Positions 29,264-39,172 of a DNA stretch of 64,000 nucleotides are shown piece by piece. Both the position numbers and the translations under genes were made by a program. The stretch is taken from the NCBI RefSeq assembly GCF_009725985.1, contig NZ_RCNR01000009.1, positions 62,001 to 126,000 of the forward strand, given 5' to 3'. Each line of letters begins with the position of its first letter. Position 1 is the first letter of the stretch. The notes beneath the pieces were generated by a model. The model did no database searches and was not told the origin of the DNA. It worked only from the letters and a program-made list of their open reading frames with translations. This stretch comes from Zobellia amurskyensis (GTDB lineage Bacteria > Bacteroidota > Bacteroidia > Flavobacteriales > Flavobacteriaceae).

Positions 29264-30838
29264 ATGCAACGAGCAAAATATGTGTTAATCGCACTTGCAA
29301 TCATCGCACAATCTTGTAAAGAACAAGCTAAACCTAGTACCCAAGAGAACAAACCCAATATCATATATATTCTTGCCGATGATTTAGGGTATGGAGAATT
29401 GGGTGCTTACGGACAGGATAAAATAGAGACCCCGAACATTGATGCTTTGGCAAAAAACGGGATGCTCTTTACCCAACACTATACGAGTGCCCCAGTTTGT
29501 GCCCCCGCCCGTTATATGTTGCTGACAGGAAAGCATTCAGGCCATGCTTACATTCGTGGAAACGATGAATGGAGGGAAAGAGGAGAAGTATGGAATTATC
29601 AGGCACAGATTGCCGATTCCACCCTGGAAGGACAACGTCCTATTCCAAGCAACACCATGCTGTTGTCCAAAAAAATGAAAGAGAGCGGTTACGCTACCGG
29701 AATGATAGGTAAATGGGGGCTTGGAGCTCCACACACCGATGCTATCCCTACTAAAATGGGTTTCGATTTTTTCTTCGGGTATAATTGTCAACGACAGGCG
29801 CACACCTATTATCCGGTTCATTTGTACCATAATGAAACCAGATTTCATTTAAACAATGATACCATTGCCCCAACAACCAAACTGCTCGAAGGAGCCGACC
29901 CTAATAATCCAGAGAGCTATAAAAACTATACCTTGAACGAATACACGCCCGATATAATGTTCGATCGAATGATCAATTTTATTTCTGAAAAGAAAAAGGA
30001 CCCTTTCTTCTTTTACTGGGCTACTCCTATTCCACATAACCCTATACAGGCACCACAACGTTGGGTGGATTACTACAAGGAAAAATTTGGCCCAGAAGAA
30101 CCATATTTAGGAAACGTCTCCTATTTTCCTCATCAAAATCCAAGGGCCGGTTACGCCGCAATGATTTCTTATTTGGACGAGAACGTAGGCAAACTTATCA
30201 CCTACCTAAAAAAAGAAGACCTCTATGAGAATACCTTGATTATTTTCACCTCGGACAATGGGGTCACGTATACCGGTGGCACTGACGGCACCTTTTTTAA
30301 CAGTTCTGGAGAGTTTGGAGAAGTTTATGGCAAGGCAAAAGGTTTTGTTTATGAAGGTGGCATCCGTGTTCCTATGATTGCCACATGGCCCGGAAAGATC
30401 AAACCCGGAAGTACATCTCATTTAATATCCGCTCAATACGATGTCATGGCTACCTTATCGGATATCGTTGGATTTGAAACACCGGCCGACACGGACGGAA
30501 TCAGTTTTCTACCAACACTTTTGGACAAAAAAAATCAAAAAGAACATGAATTCCTATTTTGGGAATTTCCCGAGTATGGCGGGCAGGTAGCAATTAGAAT
30601 TGGAGACTGGAAAGTGGTAAGACAAAACCTGAACAGTAAAAAGGAGCAACCAACTCTGGAACTCTACAATCTAAAAACGGATCCAGCAGAATCAAACAAT
30701 GTTGCCGATCAGCATCCTGAAATTATTGATAAAGCCAAAGCTATTTTTGACAAAGAACATGAAAACTCCGAAATAGAAAGATTCAGGATACCAAAAATCG
30801 AAAATGGACTACTGGAAAGTCAGAAGATTTCTAATTGA
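29264..30838 (+). CDS. Sulfatase, arylsulfatase-A-like (S1 family), lipoprotein
   Basis: 524 residues. A lipoprotein signal ends at Cys in IALAIIAQSCKEQAK. The formylglycine motif is CAPARYMLLTGKHSGH (C-x-P-x-R) near residue 80. Metal and substrate ligands are seen in ILADDLGYGELGAYG, MIGKWGLG and IIFTSDNGVTYTGG. A formylglycine-generating enzyme from elsewhere is needed. It begins 19 bp after the VCBS gene, so they are co-transcribed. It would remove sulfate from algal oligosaccharides in the periplasm or at the surface. Confidence 0.93.
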   Translation: MQRAKYVLIALAIIAQSCKEQAKPSTQENKPNIIYILADDLGYGELGAYGQDKIETPNIDALAKNGMLFTQHYTSAPVCAPARYMLLTGKHSGHAYIRGNDEWRERGEVWNYQAQIADSTLEGQRPIPSNTMLLSKKMKESGYATGMIGKWGLGAPHTDAIPTKMGFDFFFGYNCQRQAHTYYPVHLYHNETRFHLNNDTIAPTTKLLEGADPNNPESYKNYTLNEYTPDIMFDRMINFISEKKKDPFFFYWATPIPHNPIQAPQRWVDYYKEKFGPEEPYLGNVSYFPHQNPRAGYAAMISYLDENVGKLITYLKKEDLYENTLIIFTSDNGVTYTGGTDGTFFNSSGEFGEVYGKAKGFVYEGGIRVPMIATWPGKIKPGSTSHLISAQYDVMATLSDIVGFETPADTDGISFLPTLLDKKNQKEHEFLFWEFPEYGGQVAIRIGDWKVVRQNLNSKKEQPTLELYNLKTDPAESNNVADQHPEIIDKAKAIFDKEHENSEIERFRIPKIENGLLESQKISN

Positions 30839-30952
30839 GATTTATCAAACAGCTTCTTTAAAAAGACTAATGAACAATTAGCGAGAAGCATAATATTTAC
30901 AGTCTTTTGGGCTTAAAAATTAAAAAAGCATAACAGTATCAATCTCCATTTC

Positions 30953-32020
30953 ATGAAAGTAAATAATATTAAAATTCTAGTAAAAGTTTCACTCGTTCTC
31001 TTATTAAGTTATCCCGTATGTGCTGTATCGCAACAAAATAAAGATAACCTCAACATCAATAAGATGATTGAACCTTTGTCCGAAAAAGATGTTTTTCGTG
31101 ATTCTGTTTATTACAACTGGGGTGGATCTATCATTAAGGGAGAAAACGGCCAATACCACTTATTCTATTCTAGATGGGAAAGAAAATACAGCTTTAATGG
31201 ATGGTTGACTTTTTCGGAAATTGCCCGCGCCGAATCAGATAATCCTAGCGGACCATGGAAGTATAGGGAAACGGTTCTAAAAGGAAGAGGCAAAGGTCAC
31301 TGGGATGCCATTACCGCACATAACCCTAAAATCAAAAAGTTTGATGGCAAATACTACCTGTACTATATTGCCACCAATTTTGGTGATAAGCCATATACTG
31401 ATCAAGATTTAATAGCCTCTAATCAAAAATCTTTAGCAGATAAAAATAGGAGAGCTCTTCGCGAAAATCAAAGAACCGGAGTTGCTATTTCAAATTCCAT
31501 TAACGGTCCATGGGAGAGGATGGACAAGACTTTAATAGAACCCTCTGGACCTATTGAGACCATAACGGTTAATCCTGCAATTGACAAAGGCAACGACGGC
31601 AATTATTACCTGATTGTTAAAGGAGACAAACCCAATGAGGAAAAATTTATAAGAAACCAGGCAATCGCTATTGCTAAATCGCCTGTTGGGCCCTTTACAA
31701 TACAACCCAATCCGGTCATAGGAGATTTAGACACAGAAGATATTTCAATGTGGTACGATAAAAAACAATCGGCCTTTTACGCGGTCTTCCATGCCCACAC
31801 GTTTATTGGGTTAATGACATCCGTAGATGGTTTAAATTGGAAAAAAGCTCAATATTATAATATTACTGACAAAAAAATACTGCTTGAAAATAACTCTTAC
31901 TTAATCCCTGACCGTATGGAACGTCCATTTATCTATTCGGAAAATGATAATCCTACAGTTCTATGTCTTGCCATTAAAAAGGGCGATGACTCTTATACTA
32001 TATTTTTACCGTTACAGTAG
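30953..32020 (+). CDS. Five-bladed beta-propeller glycoside hydrolase (GH43/GH117-like)
   Basis: 355 residues with a signal peptide (VSLVLLLSYPVCAVSQQ). Blade-type repeats typical of these families: GSIIKGENGQYHLFYSRWE, PKIKKFDGKYYLYYIATNF, GNDGNYYLIVKGD and EDISMWYDKKQSAFYAVFHA. Recurrent segments of the form NPSGPWKYR, NGPWERM and VGPFTI are also family hallmarks. The exact family number cannot be fixed by eye. Likely an exo-acting enzyme on the sulfated glycan handled by the neighbouring sulfatases. It follows the sulfatase after 114 bp. Confidence 0.8.
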   Translation: MKVNNIKILVKVSLVLLLSYPVCAVSQQNKDNLNINKMIEPLSEKDVFRDSVYYNWGGSIIKGENGQYHLFYSRWERKYSFNGWLTFSEIARAESDNPSGPWKYRETVLKGRGKGHWDAITAHNPKIKKFDGKYYLYYIATNFGDKPYTDQDLIASNQKSLADKNRRALRENQRTGVAISNSINGPWERMDKTLIEPSGPIETITVNPAIDKGNDGNYYLIVKGDKPNEEKFIRNQAIAIAKSPVGPFTIQPNPVIGDLDTEDISMWYDKKQSAFYAVFHAHTFIGLMTSVDGLNWKKAQYYNITDKKILLENNSYLIPDRMERPFIYSENDNPTVLCLAIKKGDDSYTIFLPLQ

Positions 32021-32118
32021 AACAATTAGATTTTGCAACAAAAAGATATACATACAGAAGCTGTTCGTTGCGCAGGTTTTATCTAAAATTATTTTTATTA
32101 AAAGATTAGAATTTCTAA

Positions 32119-32637
32119 ATGAAAAATTTAAAGACCCATTATCATCCTGAAGTAAAAACTTTAGAAAATAAATCTGTTTTCACAAGACTGGCCACAAGAA
32201 GCATTTCAATTCAAGGAGATACTATTCTACTACTTTATACGGCAAGATATGAAGACTATAGTCTTCCCGGAGGAGGCTTAGATTTAGATGAAGACAAAGT
32301 AACGGGAATGATGCGAGAGCTTTGTGAGGAAACGGGAGCTAAAGATATAAGAAACATTAAGCCTTTTGGCGTTTACGAAGAGTATAGACCGTGGTACAAA
32401 CCAGACTATGACGTTCAGCATATGATTTCTTATTGCTATACATGCGACATTAACAAAGAGCTTGGCGCTTCAAAAATGGAGCATTATGAGACAAAAAATG
32501 GAATGGAAGCCGTATGGATCAACATTCATGAAGCCATAGAACACAACAAAAAAACAATGGCCTCAAGTGATAAAAAAGGAATGTCTATTGAAAGGGAAAC
32601 TTTCTTATTAGAACTTATAGCGAAAAGTATCACTTAA
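32119..32637 (+). CDS. Nudix hydrolase
   Basis: 172 residues. The full Nudix box G-x5-E-x7-REUxEExGU is present (GGLDLDEDKVTGMMRELCEE, then TGA). There is no signal peptide and no added DNA-binding domain, unlike the Nudix-HTH sugar regulators of Bacteroidota. It would hydrolyse a nucleoside diphosphate linked to another group; a nucleotide-sugar substrate would fit the context but is inferred. Last gene of the plus-strand half of the glycan cluster, 98 bp after the glycosidase. Confidence 0.9.
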   Translation: MKNLKTHYHPEVKTLENKSVFTRLATRSISIQGDTILLLYTARYEDYSLPGGGLDLDEDKVTGMMRELCEETGAKDIRNIKPFGVYEEYRPWYKPDYDVQHMISYCYTCDINKELGASKMEHYETKNGMEAVWINIHEAIEHNKKTMASSDKKGMSIERETFLLELIAKSIT

Positions 32638-32798
32638 AAAACTCGCCTTATTATTGCTTTTTACCCATCTGAATTCCCTCTTTTTAAAAACAACACAACG
32701 ACTATATCATTTTCAGCTCCAAAAACTATCTGACCGAATGAGTAATGATACAAACTAATACTCTGTAATTGGGAACCGAGTAAGAACCAAACTCTTTT

Positions 32799-32877
32799 CT
32801 TCGGTACGTAGCGTATATCTATTCTGGACTCAAAAACTAATAGTAAGACTATCGCTACCTTTCTTTTCGTACCGGAG
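32799..32877. other. Nested inverted repeats between the convergent cluster halves
   Basis: Three nested pairings: outer CTTCGGTACG (32799-32808) with CGTACCGGAG (32868-32877, one wobble); next TAGCG (32809-32813) with CGCTA (32853-32857); and a small hairpin ATAGT-AAG-ACTAT (32840-32852) directly beside the latter. A tenfold pyrimidine-rich bulge separates the right arms. It may act as a bidirectional terminator or form part of an untranslated RNA; pairing was judged by eye and no RNA family is recognised. Confidence 0.4.
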
Positions 32878-32886
32878 AATCCTTTT

Positions 32887-33903
32887 TTAATTCATTTCAA
32901 AACGAGCAAAATAAGCGGAGCCCTTTCCTCCCTTTAATGAAATACCCCAACCCGGAATTTCCGTTTCGGGATTACCGTTTTCTAAATGAGGACGATACAA
33001 ACCTGGTGCTATGGGAATATCCGCAAGGCTGTCCTGTATTACAGAAAAGTTCTCGCCATCTGCAGCAAAATTTATAGTTTTATTTATAGATGCCAATGAT
33101 GCTACGCCACCATCTCTGGCCCATATCAATACTTCATGGCTTTTATCCAATAAAGGACCATCATGCTTTTCAAAAGGGCCTTCTGGACTATCTGCATACG
33201 CTACACTCATTTGTGTTTTACTTGGCCCTGATTTTCCATGTATGATGGATCTCCCTTTATAAAACAGCCATACTTTATCATCTCTAACCAACATACTAGC
33301 GTCGTCTATTCGGAAACTATCAAAGTTAGAAGCTACGTTGCTAATCTCTAGAACAGGGTTATTCTCTACTCTAACAAACGGCCCGTCTGGACTACCTGCA
33401 ACGGCAAGGCCTATTGCTGTAATATCATTAGTGGAGTTGTTTTCAAACTCGTTGTTCGCATTCCCTGGGGTGGGTTTTACCCCAGTATAATACAAATAAT
33501 ATTTTCCCTGGTAAGTCAAAATATTTGGCGTAAAAACTGAGTGACTATCAAACTTTCCATTCTCCCCTAGGCCTAGCGCCATACCTTGCTCCTTCCAGGT
33601 GTAACCTTCATCTTCTGAAGTTGCATACCAAATAGTTCCCCAATAACCCGCAGTTTCAGGACTGACCATACGCGTGTACCAAACGTAATACGTACCGTCT
33701 ACTTTTATAATATCGCTATTATCTCTCCTGTTGTACAAGGAGTCTTTTCCTATTCCTGATAATTCTTTGTAAGAGAACTGTATAGAATCAATTACTGTTT
33801 CTACACCTTTCTTCTCGCTTTTTTCCTTTTTTATGGAATTACAAGACGTTATGCACAAAACCAATGCTATTACAATTCCTAAACCACACTTTACTTTCTT
33901 CAT
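32887..33903 (-). CDS. GH117-like beta-propeller glycoside hydrolase, lipoprotein
   Basis: 338 residues. A lipoprotein signal ends at Cys in VIALVLCITSCNSIKK. Segment YNRRDNSDIIKVDGTYYVWY, followed by IWYATSEDEGYTWKEQGMAL and TPNILTYQGKYYLYYTGV, resembles GH117 enzymes, which release 3,6-anhydro-L-galactose from agar-type oligosaccharides. Further blades: RIDDASMLVRDDKVWLFYKG and AYADSPEGPFEKHDGPLL. GH117 is the best match by pattern, but GH43-related families are possible. Last gene of the minus-strand half, 62 bp after a sulfatase. Confidence 0.78.
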   Translation of the reverse strand: MKKVKCGLGIVIALVLCITSCNSIKKEKSEKKGVETVIDSIQFSYKELSGIGKDSLYNRRDNSDIIKVDGTYYVWYTRMVSPETAGYWGTIWYATSEDEGYTWKEQGMALGLGENGKFDSHSVFTPNILTYQGKYYLYYTGVKPTPGNANNEFENNSTNDITAIGLAVAGSPDGPFVRVENNPVLEISNVASNFDSFRIDDASMLVRDDKVWLFYKGRSIIHGKSGPSKTQMSVAYADSPEGPFEKHDGPLLDKSHEVLIWARDGGVASLASINKTINFAADGENFSVIQDSLADIPIAPGLYRPHLENGNPETEIPGWGISLKGGKGSAYFARFEMN

Positions 33904-33965
33904 TCTTTCCGTTTATGCTTTGTAATTATCTAGTCCTGTACAAATTGTCTCTATTTGAATATTTT

Positions 33966-35573
33966 TTAGCGTGCACTACCCCACCAATCTTCATTAGGTT
34001 GCCAATTGGGCGACAACATCTCTTGGCGTTGTTTTTCCAATCGTGGCATCAATATATTCCTATTGTCTTCCAGTTTTTGTTTCCATGCGGTTTCGTTCCA
34101 AGAAGTGTCTTCTTGAGCATATTCGGTTTGCATTGATTCTAACCAGACCAAGAGTTCCTTCTTCATTTCAAGGGACAGTGCTTCTTTTTCAATTGACAAA
34201 TCATGGGTTTCACCCAAGTCCGTATCTAAATCATAAAGTTCCGTGTGACCGTCTTCCCAATACTGAATGATTTTCCAATTTCCCTTTCGCATGATGGAAA
34301 CAGGCTCTCCACCTTGGTTACCGTAATGCGGATAGTGCCAATATAATGGCCTTTCAGCAATACTATTGCCTTTTAATAGTGGCTCAAGGCTTACCCCATC
34401 TGCATGGTGTTCTGGTTGAAGTGGAATATCCGCTAAATCCAAAAGGGTGGGAAACAGATCAGCACCGGAAACGGGAACTTCATTTTTAACACCTTCTTGA
34501 AGCATCCATGGGACATAGATAAAATAGGGCACACGCAATCCGCCCTCCCATTGATATCCTTTGCCACCACGAAGGTTGAGTTGGTTGGTAGAGAAGTTAT
34601 CCCCTGAAGTGACCCCACCATTATCCGACGTAAAGACCACAATGGTGTTCTCATCTAGACTCAATTCTTTTAAAATTTGTAGAACACTACCAACAGCTTC
34701 ATCTACCTGTTCTATTAAACCTGCATATACGGGATTGTCTTGGTATTTTCTGGCGGGTAATACCCGTTCCATTTCAAAACCTTTTTCGGCAATGCCTATA
34801 CGGTCCGCCTTATCTCTATATTTTTCCCATTTAACTTGAGAAGTCTGTATGGGGGAATGTACCGCATAAAAAGACAGGTACGCTAGAAACGTTGAGTCTT
34901 TTTGTTCACGGATAAACGTTGATGTTTCTTTTGCCAATTTCATAGAAAGCGACATTCCCTTTTCCTCTGGGTAATCCTTCATTTGCGGATTATTGAAAGG
35001 GGAGAAATAACCTCCGCTATAAGGGCCGCCTTTCTCATAACCGCCTTGGTTGATATCAAAACCATGGTCTGTGGGAAGTGAATGGTCTGCTTCGCTTCCT
35101 AAATGCCATTTTCCCGCAAAAAAAGTGGTGTATCCGTTATCTTTTAACACCTCGGGCAAGGTTACATCCTTTTGGTCTAAATGATGCTTATACTCTGGGG
35201 GCAACAATTTGGTATGTCGATTCAAATCTTTCCAAGCCTGCCCTGATTTAGCTCCCTCGTATTGGGTGAGTCCGTGTCTTGCTGTAAACTGTCCGTTCAA
35301 TAAACTAGCCCGAGACGGGCTACAAACGGCGCAAGTAGCATACCCATTGGTAAAAATAGTACCTGACCTTGCCAAACTATCAATATTCGGGGTTTCGTAA
35401 AACGAGCTGCCCATTATACTCAAATCGGCATAGCCCAAATCGTCGACTACTATAAAAAGAATATTCGGTTTTTTAGTCGGCTCAGCTGTTTGTTTTTGGT
35501 CTCCACAGGAAACTAAAAACAGCATCGAAACACAACCTAAAATAGTATTTATTATACGCGTTCTCATTATCAT
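33966..35573 (-). CDS. Sulfatase (S1 family), lipoprotein
   Basis: 535 residues. A lipoprotein signal ends at Cys in CVSMLFLVSCGDQKQT. The formylglycine motif is CSPSRASLLNGQFTARHG. Other catalytic segments: FIVVDDLGYADLSIMG, FFAGKWHLGSEADHSLPTDH and VVFTSDNGGVTSGDN. The pattern resembles heparan-sulfatase-like and carrageenan-type sulfatases; the regiospecificity is unknown. Only 3 bp separate it from the end of the GH97 gene (or 9 bp if Met3 at 35567 starts), so the two are co-transcribed. Confidence 0.93.
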   Translation of the reverse strand: MIMRTRIINTILGCVSMLFLVSCGDQKQTAEPTKKPNILFIVVDDLGYADLSIMGSSFYETPNIDSLARSGTIFTNGYATCAVCSPSRASLLNGQFTARHGLTQYEGAKSGQAWKDLNRHTKLLPPEYKHHLDQKDVTLPEVLKDNGYTTFFAGKWHLGSEADHSLPTDHGFDINQGGYEKGGPYSGGYFSPFNNPQMKDYPEEKGMSLSMKLAKETSTFIREQKDSTFLAYLSFYAVHSPIQTSQVKWEKYRDKADRIGIAEKGFEMERVLPARKYQDNPVYAGLIEQVDEAVGSVLQILKELSLDENTIVVFTSDNGGVTSGDNFSTNQLNLRGGKGYQWEGGLRVPYFIYVPWMLQEGVKNEVPVSGADLFPTLLDLADIPLQPEHHADGVSLEPLLKGNSIAERPLYWHYPHYGNQGGEPVSIMRKGNWKIIQYWEDGHTELYDLDTDLGETHDLSIEKEALSLEMKKELLVWLESMQTEYAQEDTSWNETAWKQKLEDNRNILMPRLEKQRQEMLSPNWQPNEDWWGSAR

Positions 35574-35576
35574 TAT

Positions 35577-37485
35577 TTACTTCTTACTCGGTCTGACCCA
35601 CATACAATGGCCTCCTCCAGATGCTATTTTCGCATTGATAACATCTCCTTTTTTCACCGTTCCTTTCCGTACCTGATAGGCTTCCGGGTTGGTCTTAAAA
35701 TGGGTTTCATATGTATCCTCATAATATGTAATATCATATGTCTTTCCCGCTTCCAAAAAATCCAAGGTAATAGGCAGTTCACCCCCTGGCTCATTATAGA
35801 CGGAACCAATAAACCATGACTCCTTATGTCTTCTTGCCGTAGAGATATAAGCATCCATTTTGGCGTGAAGTATTTTGGTTTCATCCCATTGTCCCACGGG
35901 CATTTCCCTAATAAACTCAAACAGGTCGTTTTTTTCTATATAGGCTTCCGGGGCATCAGGAATGCAAACTAGGCCACTAAAAATAATTAGGGTTCGGGCC
36001 GCTTCCGCAGTAACCGTTGTATATAGGTTTTTGGCTTTCGGACCTTTCTCCCTTTCCCCAGTATTGACTCCGGTGATATCAAAAACACCATTGTTCATAT
36101 CCAAGGGGCCTTGCAAGGCGTTTATCAACGCCATTCTAATAAAAGCTTGTGGGGTAAAAGCCCGCCTAGAGTCTTGTTGGGCGTGACAATACTCCCTTGT
36201 TATAGCATTAGGATAGGTTCGGGTAATCCCGGTAAACGGCACTGGACTATCATGAAAGTCGATTAGCAGTTCGCTTTCTGCGCTTTTTTGTATAGCATTT
36301 CTGGTAAAGGGAACATCGCTTCCCATAAAGCCGTATTTAATGCCTTTGGTGCCCAATTCTTGATAATACGGAAAAAGTGCGGCATCTCCGTAATCTCCTT
36401 GGCGTCTATCATAATACAACAGTATGGATACTCCTTTCTCTTTCGCATAGTCCATTACCTTTTGCAAATCGAGTTTATCGGACATTTCAATATGTCCTTC
36501 GGATACATCAGTATACCAAGCATCATCGATCATAAAATATTCAATACCGTTGTCAGCGGCAAAATCAATAAATCGCAAATAGCTTTCCGTGTCTATTCCG
36601 TAAGTAAATCCGTCTGCTGCCGTATATCCGTGTACACGCCAATCCCAAACCGTTTTTCCTGGCTTGATCCATGAAGTATCTTCAAGAGCCAATGGTGCAG
36701 CTACATTTTGGGGCACCGTGTTGGTAAGTAAATCACCTATATTTTCTTCCAAAAGCAATAAGCGCCAAGGTGTAATCAGTTTTTTTCTTTGGAAGTAAAT
36801 TGATTTTCCGAAATGAGTTTTTCCGTTTTTTATCGTATTCAAAATCGATAATAGAAAAACCTGGAGCGCTCACCAAATCAGATTCAAGAAGTGAGATGTA
36901 ATCGTTTTGACCGGTCTCTATTACCAAAGGCACATGCCAGCGGTAAGGAATTGAGTCCATCTGCGCCAAATCACTCAAAACAATAGGACCTTTGGGCATA
37001 CCTTCTCCAGCGGGCATATAAATTTCATCGGTTGCGGAAAGTCCATATTCTATATAAAAGGAAGGTTCTGCAGCTTCTGGCAAGCTATTGATTACGAAAC
37101 GAAAAGCGCTACCGCCGTCATAGGCACGAACATACAAAGTGGCAGGGATACCTTCATAATCTAAGGATATCTCTAACTCATTATAAGCATCTTGAATTTC
37201 ACTGAATTGCCCCCAAACCGGATTCCAGGTAGTATCGGCAGAACTCACCTTGGTATCCGTAATCTTCACTTTTGTATTAGGAAAAATTGACAACTCCGAG
37301 TTTTTAACTGCCTGATGTCCGTTCCATGAAATCTGATAGTTTAGTGAACCATTAGTAGTCTCAAAAGTCAATTCAATTGATTGGTCCGGGGATTGTAAAG
37401 CATATGTATTCTCTTTACTACAAGCTTCCGTGATAATCGCCAATAACAGAATCACACCAATTACTAGCCACCTTTTACTATTCAT
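35577..37485 (-). pseudogene. GH97-family glycoside hydrolase, frameshifted at an A6 run
   Basis: The N-terminal frame (ATG 37485 to a stop at 36733) gives a lipoprotein signal (LLAIITEACSKE) and the GH97 N-terminal beta domain (NTKVKITDTKVSSADTTWNP, AYDGGSAFRFVINS). The C-terminal frame (open up to 36842, stop at 35577) gives the GH97 barrel: KKLITPWRLLLLEENIGDLL, EDTSWIKPGKTVWDWRVHGY, FMIDDAWY, LLIDFHDSPVP and TREYCHAQQ. Dropping one base from the six A residues (T6 on the plus strand at 36826-36831) gives a continuous DKNGKTHFGKSIYFQRKK. GH97 enzymes are calcium-dependent alpha-glucosidases or alpha-galactosidases; with its acidic residues partly visible the specificity cannot be read. As sequenced the gene is broken. 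Confidence 0.9.
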
Positions 37486-37505
37486 ATTTACAAGTTGAAG
37501 CATTC

Positions 37506-39068
37506 TTAATTTACAATCATTTCTATTTGCTTCCATCCTTCCATACCATCATTCTCTTGGTTCTTTCCAGAGGTACTGCGCCCGTCCAATATTATTTTTT
37601 TAAGGGCTTTTTTTAGTTCTTTGGCTTTTTTAGGATTGGCCGCAATTAGATTCTTGGTTTCCCCTATATCATCCTTTAAATTGTATAACTGCATATCCGG
37701 CAAATCAAGCTTCTCTTTTTCTACATCTTGTGGTCGCGGATAACTCCACCCACCAGAACCCGAACAAACATTCAGTTTCCAATTACCTTGCCTTATGGCA
37801 AATGAACCATCAATAGAGTGGTGCACCGTGTATTCCCGAATAGCTTCATCATTATCTCCTTTAATCAAAGAAAGCATGCTATAGCTATCTTCCGCTTCTG
37901 TATCCATAATCTGGTAACCCGTTAATTCTGCACATGTGGCAAAGAAATCGGTCGTACAAATAACCTTATCCGAACTTGAATTTCTCAACCCTTTACTTGG
38001 CCATTCTACTATAAAAGGTACGCGATGGCCACCTTCAAATATATCTGCCTTTGTTCCTCTATAAACATAACTTGGATCATGATCTACTTTTTCAAGTTCC
38101 TTAAAATCGGCTTTGGGAGAACAACCATTATCACTTGTAAAAACCAGAAGAGTATTTTCTGAAATTCCTTGGCTCTTAAGTGTTTCCCGTATTTGACGAA
38201 TTACATCATCTACTTGCATTACAAAATCTCCGTACATGTTAGTGTTGCTCTTGCCCAAAAATTCTGTGGTTGGTAAAATTGGGGTATGCGGAGCAGGCAA
38301 TGGGAAATATAAAAAGAAAGGCGAGGTTTCTTTAGCGTTCTTCTCAATATAACCTACAGCTTTATCCGTTAGGTCTTGTAATACATTGGCATGCACAAAA
38401 TCGTCTGACGTAGGTCCTTTCCTCCAGATACCCTTTTCATCTACTGAAATCGTAGTTTTAGTCGGCACCATGGTTGGCATATCGTTTTCTATATACACAT
38501 AAGGAGCCATGTCTAGGGAGCCACAAAATCCAAAGGAATAATCAAACCCGTGGGTAGACGGACCATTTTTGACCGGGACAGCAAAATCTACCTTTGGGTT
38601 AGCATTTAGTTTATTATGCTCTAAATTGGCATCTTTATCCTCAATTGCCCAATCCCAACCAAGATGCCATTTTCCGACATAAGCCGTGGCATACCCTTGT
38701 GTTTTCAGCATCTCGGCAACAGTTGTGCGTTCTTGCTTTATCAGAGATTTGGAATACCCACTTAACACGAAACTCTTTAAAGAACTACGCCAATTGTAGC
38801 GACCGGTTAAGATTCCATATCGGGTTGGGGAACAGACTGCAGATGAAGTATGAGCGTCAGTAAATTTAATGCCATTAGCTGCCATGGCATCCATATTCGG
38901 CGTCGGGATTTTCCCATCAGGATTAAATGCCTTTACATCACCATAGCCTAAATCATCCGCAAGGATATATATGATATTCGGACTTTTGTCTTGACTTACA
39001 ATAGGGCCAAAAGCCACAAATACATTAAATAAAATGAGTAGAAAATTGGTTGATTTTTTCTTGTTCAT
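37506..39068 (-). CDS. Sulfatase, arylsulfatase-like (S1 family)
   Basis: 520 residues with a signal peptide (FLLILFNVFVAFGPIVSQ). The formylglycine motif is CSPTRYGILTGRYNWRSS. Other sites: ILADDLGYGDVKAFNPDG, AYVGKWHLGWDWAIED and LLVFTSDNGCSPKADF. The extra RYNWRS segment after the motif is typical of one subgroup of polysaccharide sulfatases. It precedes the GH97 gene by 20 bp and follows rhaM by about 100 bp on the same strand. Confidence 0.93.
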   Translation of the reverse strand: MNKKKSTNFLLILFNVFVAFGPIVSQDKSPNIIYILADDLGYGDVKAFNPDGKIPTPNMDAMAANGIKFTDAHTSSAVCSPTRYGILTGRYNWRSSLKSFVLSGYSKSLIKQERTTVAEMLKTQGYATAYVGKWHLGWDWAIEDKDANLEHNKLNANPKVDFAVPVKNGPSTHGFDYSFGFCGSLDMAPYVYIENDMPTMVPTKTTISVDEKGIWRKGPTSDDFVHANVLQDLTDKAVGYIEKNAKETSPFFLYFPLPAPHTPILPTTEFLGKSNTNMYGDFVMQVDDVIRQIRETLKSQGISENTLLVFTSDNGCSPKADFKELEKVDHDPSYVYRGTKADIFEGGHRVPFIVEWPSKGLRNSSSDKVICTTDFFATCAELTGYQIMDTEAEDSYSMLSLIKGDNDEAIREYTVHHSIDGSFAIRQGNWKLNVCSGSGGWSYPRPQDVEKEKLDLPDMQLYNLKDDIGETKNLIAANPKKAKELKKALKKIILDGRSTSGKNQENDGMEGWKQIEMIVN

Positions 39069-39172
39069 ATGTGTTGGTTTAGAAAAGTAGTGAGTGATTT
39101 TTTACACACTCCAGTAATATTATTTTTAGAAATTATGGCTCTTGCTGAAGTCTTAAAGACATATTGCACAAT

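Noticed and set aside
36288-36674. 128-codon plus-strand frame opposite GH97
   Set aside because: Antisense shadow of the GH97 barrel coding sequence.
35577-36842. Stand-alone GH97 catalytic protein
   Set aside because: It lacks a signal peptide and the N-terminal domain, which lie in the other frame just upstream; a one-base shift explains both.
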